From NCBI RefSeq assembly GCF_003610295.1, contig NZ_RAPV01000001.1, positions 6,820,001 to 6,884,000 of the forward strand: 64,000 bases of DNA, given 5' to 3'. The DNA comes from Paraburkholderia sp. BL23I1N1. GTDB taxonomy: Bacteria; Pseudomonadota; Gammaproteobacteria; Burkholderiales; Burkholderiaceae. The notes beneath the pieces were generated by a model, which saw only the letters and a list, made by a program, of their open reading frames with translations, was not told the origin of the DNA and searched no databases. Numbering within the stretch: position 1 is the first letter of the stretch; each line of letters begins with the position of its first letter. This document shows, piece by piece, positions 62,833-64,000 of this stretch. Position numbers and translations under genes: made by a program.

Positions 62833-64000
62833 GTCCGTACGGTTGCGGCCGTGACGCTGACGGCGCCGCGCGTTCGATTGCCGAGGCGGTCGCCCGCCGC
62901 AGTTACGGCAAGCTCGTCGCGCTGCTGGCGATGCGCACGCGCGACGTCGCCGCGGCCGAGGACGCGCTCGCCGACGCGTTTGCGGCCGCGCTCGCCGACT
63001 GGCCGGAGCGCGGCTGCCCCGCGAATCCCGAAGCGTGGCTGATGACGGTTGCGCGCCGCCGGGCAATCGACGGCGCGCGCCATCGCCGCGTCGGCGACGA
63101 CGTGACGAATCAGCTCACGATCCTCGCCGACGAGATCGACGAGCGTGAAACCGGCGCGTTGCCCGACCGGCGGCTTGCGCTGCTGTTCGCCTGCACGCAC
63201 CCTGCGCTCGAGGCCGCGATTCGCACGCCGCTGATGCTGCAGGTGGTACTGGGGCTCGAAGCGAAGACGATTGCCTCCGCGTTCCTGATGTCGCCCGCCG
63301 CGATGAGCAAGCGCCTTGTGCGGGCGAAGCACAAGATCCGCGAAGCGGGCATTCCGTTCAGCGTGCCCGAGCGCGAGGAGTTGCCCGGCCGGCTCGCGGC
63401 GGTGCTGGAAGCGGTCTATGCGGTGTATGCGGAAGGGTGGACCGATCCTGTCGGCGGCGATACCGAGCAGCGCGATCTCGTCGGCGAGGCACTGTTTCTT
63501 GCACATCTGCTCGTCGAGCTGCTGCCCGAGGAGCCGGAGACGCTGGGTTTGCTCGCGCTGATGCTGTACGCGCAGGCACGACGCGATGCGCGACGCGATG
63601 CGGCTGGCGACTACGTACCGCTGTCGGCTCAGGATCCGGCGACATGGAACGCACCGATGATCGACGCAGCCGACGCATTGCTGCGGCGCGCAAGCGCATT
63701 CAACGCCATCGGACGCTTTCAGCTCGAGGCCGCGCTGCAGTCGGCCCACGTCTACCGCTGTCGCACGCATCGCTCGAACTGGGACGAAATCGTGCAGCTC
63801 TACGATGCGCTGCTCGCGATTGCACCTTCGCCGGTGGTCGCGGTGAACCGCGCGCTCGCGCAGGCGGAACGGGACGGCCCACAGGCGGCGCTCGACGCGC
63901 TCGCGCCGTATGTGGACGATCCGCGCCTCGCCGACTACCAGCCGTACTGGGCCGCGCGCGCCGACCTGCTCGCGCGTGCCGGTGAGACGGCCGAAGCGCT
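62829..64000 (+). CDS. ECF42-type RNA polymerase sigma factor (3' end outside window)
   Basis: At least 390 residues, open to the window end. The sigma2 region (DALADAFAAALADWPERG, then PEAWLMTVARRRAIDGARHRR) and sigma4 region (VVLGLEAKTIASAFLMSPAAMSKRLVRAKHKIRE) are followed by the long C-terminal SnoaL/TPR-like extension of ECF42 (VYAVYAEGWTDPVGGD, then YQLYDALL-type helices). Coupled to the DGPF gene. No anti-sigma gene is seen, as is usual for this group, in which the C-terminal domain regulates activity. Confidence 0.9.
   Translation, partial: MSPYGCGRDADGAARSIAEAVARRSYGKLVALLAMRTRDVAAAEDALADAFAAALADWPERGCPANPEAWLMTVARRRAIDGARHRRVGDDVTNQLTILADEIDERETGALPDRRLALLFACTHPALEAAIRTPLMLQVVLGLEAKTIASAFLMSPAAMSKRLVRAKHKIREAGIPFSVPEREELPGRLAAVLEAVYAVYAEGWTDPVGGDTEQRDLVGEALFLAHLLVELLPEEPETLGLLALMLYAQARRDARRDAAGDYVPLSAQDPATWNAPMIDAADALLRRASAFNAIGRFQLEAALQSAHVYRCRTHRSNWDEIVQLYDALLAIAPSPVVAVNRALAQAERDGPQAALDALAPYVDDPRLADYQPYWAARADLLARAGETAEA

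Overview
The window is high-GC DNA of a plant-associated beta-proteobacterium. Paraburkholderia or a close Burkholderiaceae relative is the best guess, because the core is a Ralstonia/Xanthomonas-type (Hrp2) type III secretion system (T3SS) with hrpB, hrpG, hpaB, hpaP and HrpB-type promoter boxes. The backbone genes (BPSS1780-like, AlaX, LigJ/LigK) also fit that family. The species is inferred.

Layout. 1-3339: end of a protocatechuate/gallate meta-cleavage operon (LigJ hydratase, RraA-type aldolase), an AraC regulator and an alanyl-tRNA editing protein. 3503-9225: a HrpB-boxed repeat protein, a HrpB-boxed operon of a TylF-type O-methyltransferase, a JmjC/cupin-like hydroxylase and a small exported protein, then a DUF3455 lipoprotein and a flavin monooxygenase. 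9281-12619: a very large AWR/RipA-like effector gene with its own box. 12631-17089: a leftward three-gene operon (Rieske oxygenase, MenD-like ThDP enzyme, pyruvyl-transferase family protein). 17563-40962: the T3SS. hrpG faces right. A leftward operon hrpB1-hrpB2-hrcJ-hrpB4-hrcL-hrcN-hrpB7-hrcT-hrpB-hrcC and a rightward set hrcU-hrcV-hpaP-hrcQ-hrcR-hrcS-hpaA diverge from a two-box promoter at 28.64-28.70 kb. An IS630 element follows, then hrcD-hrpD6-pilin-hpaB and a secreted-protein gene on the other strand. 41310-48718: a GNAT acetyltransferase, a 1067-residue winged-helix/STAND regulator and a second AWR-like effector. 48777-52835: an orphan substrate-binding protein, membrane proteins, and a PadR regulator with two palindromic operators. 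53145-62207: a phosphorelay operon (hybrid kinase, receiver-PAS kinase, NarL-type regulator) flanked by two copies of a module made of a small protein and a solute-binding-like protein. 62461-64000: a DGPF/YCII protein and an ECF42-type sigma factor cut by the window end.

The unifying signal is eight TTCG-N16-TTCG boxes (PIP/hrpII type), mostly exact TTCGC-N15-TTCGC, several with a YANNNT -10 element 31-32 bases downstream. They tie the secretion machine, two giant effectors, two further secreted-protein candidates and a small-molecule-type biosynthetic operon into one predicted HrpB regulon. Two lesions bear on function. hrcQ carries a 5-bp tandem duplication that throws its SpoA domain out of frame. 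The IS630 copy landed exactly in the hpaA stop codon, but it regenerates that stop and spares the hrcD promoter.
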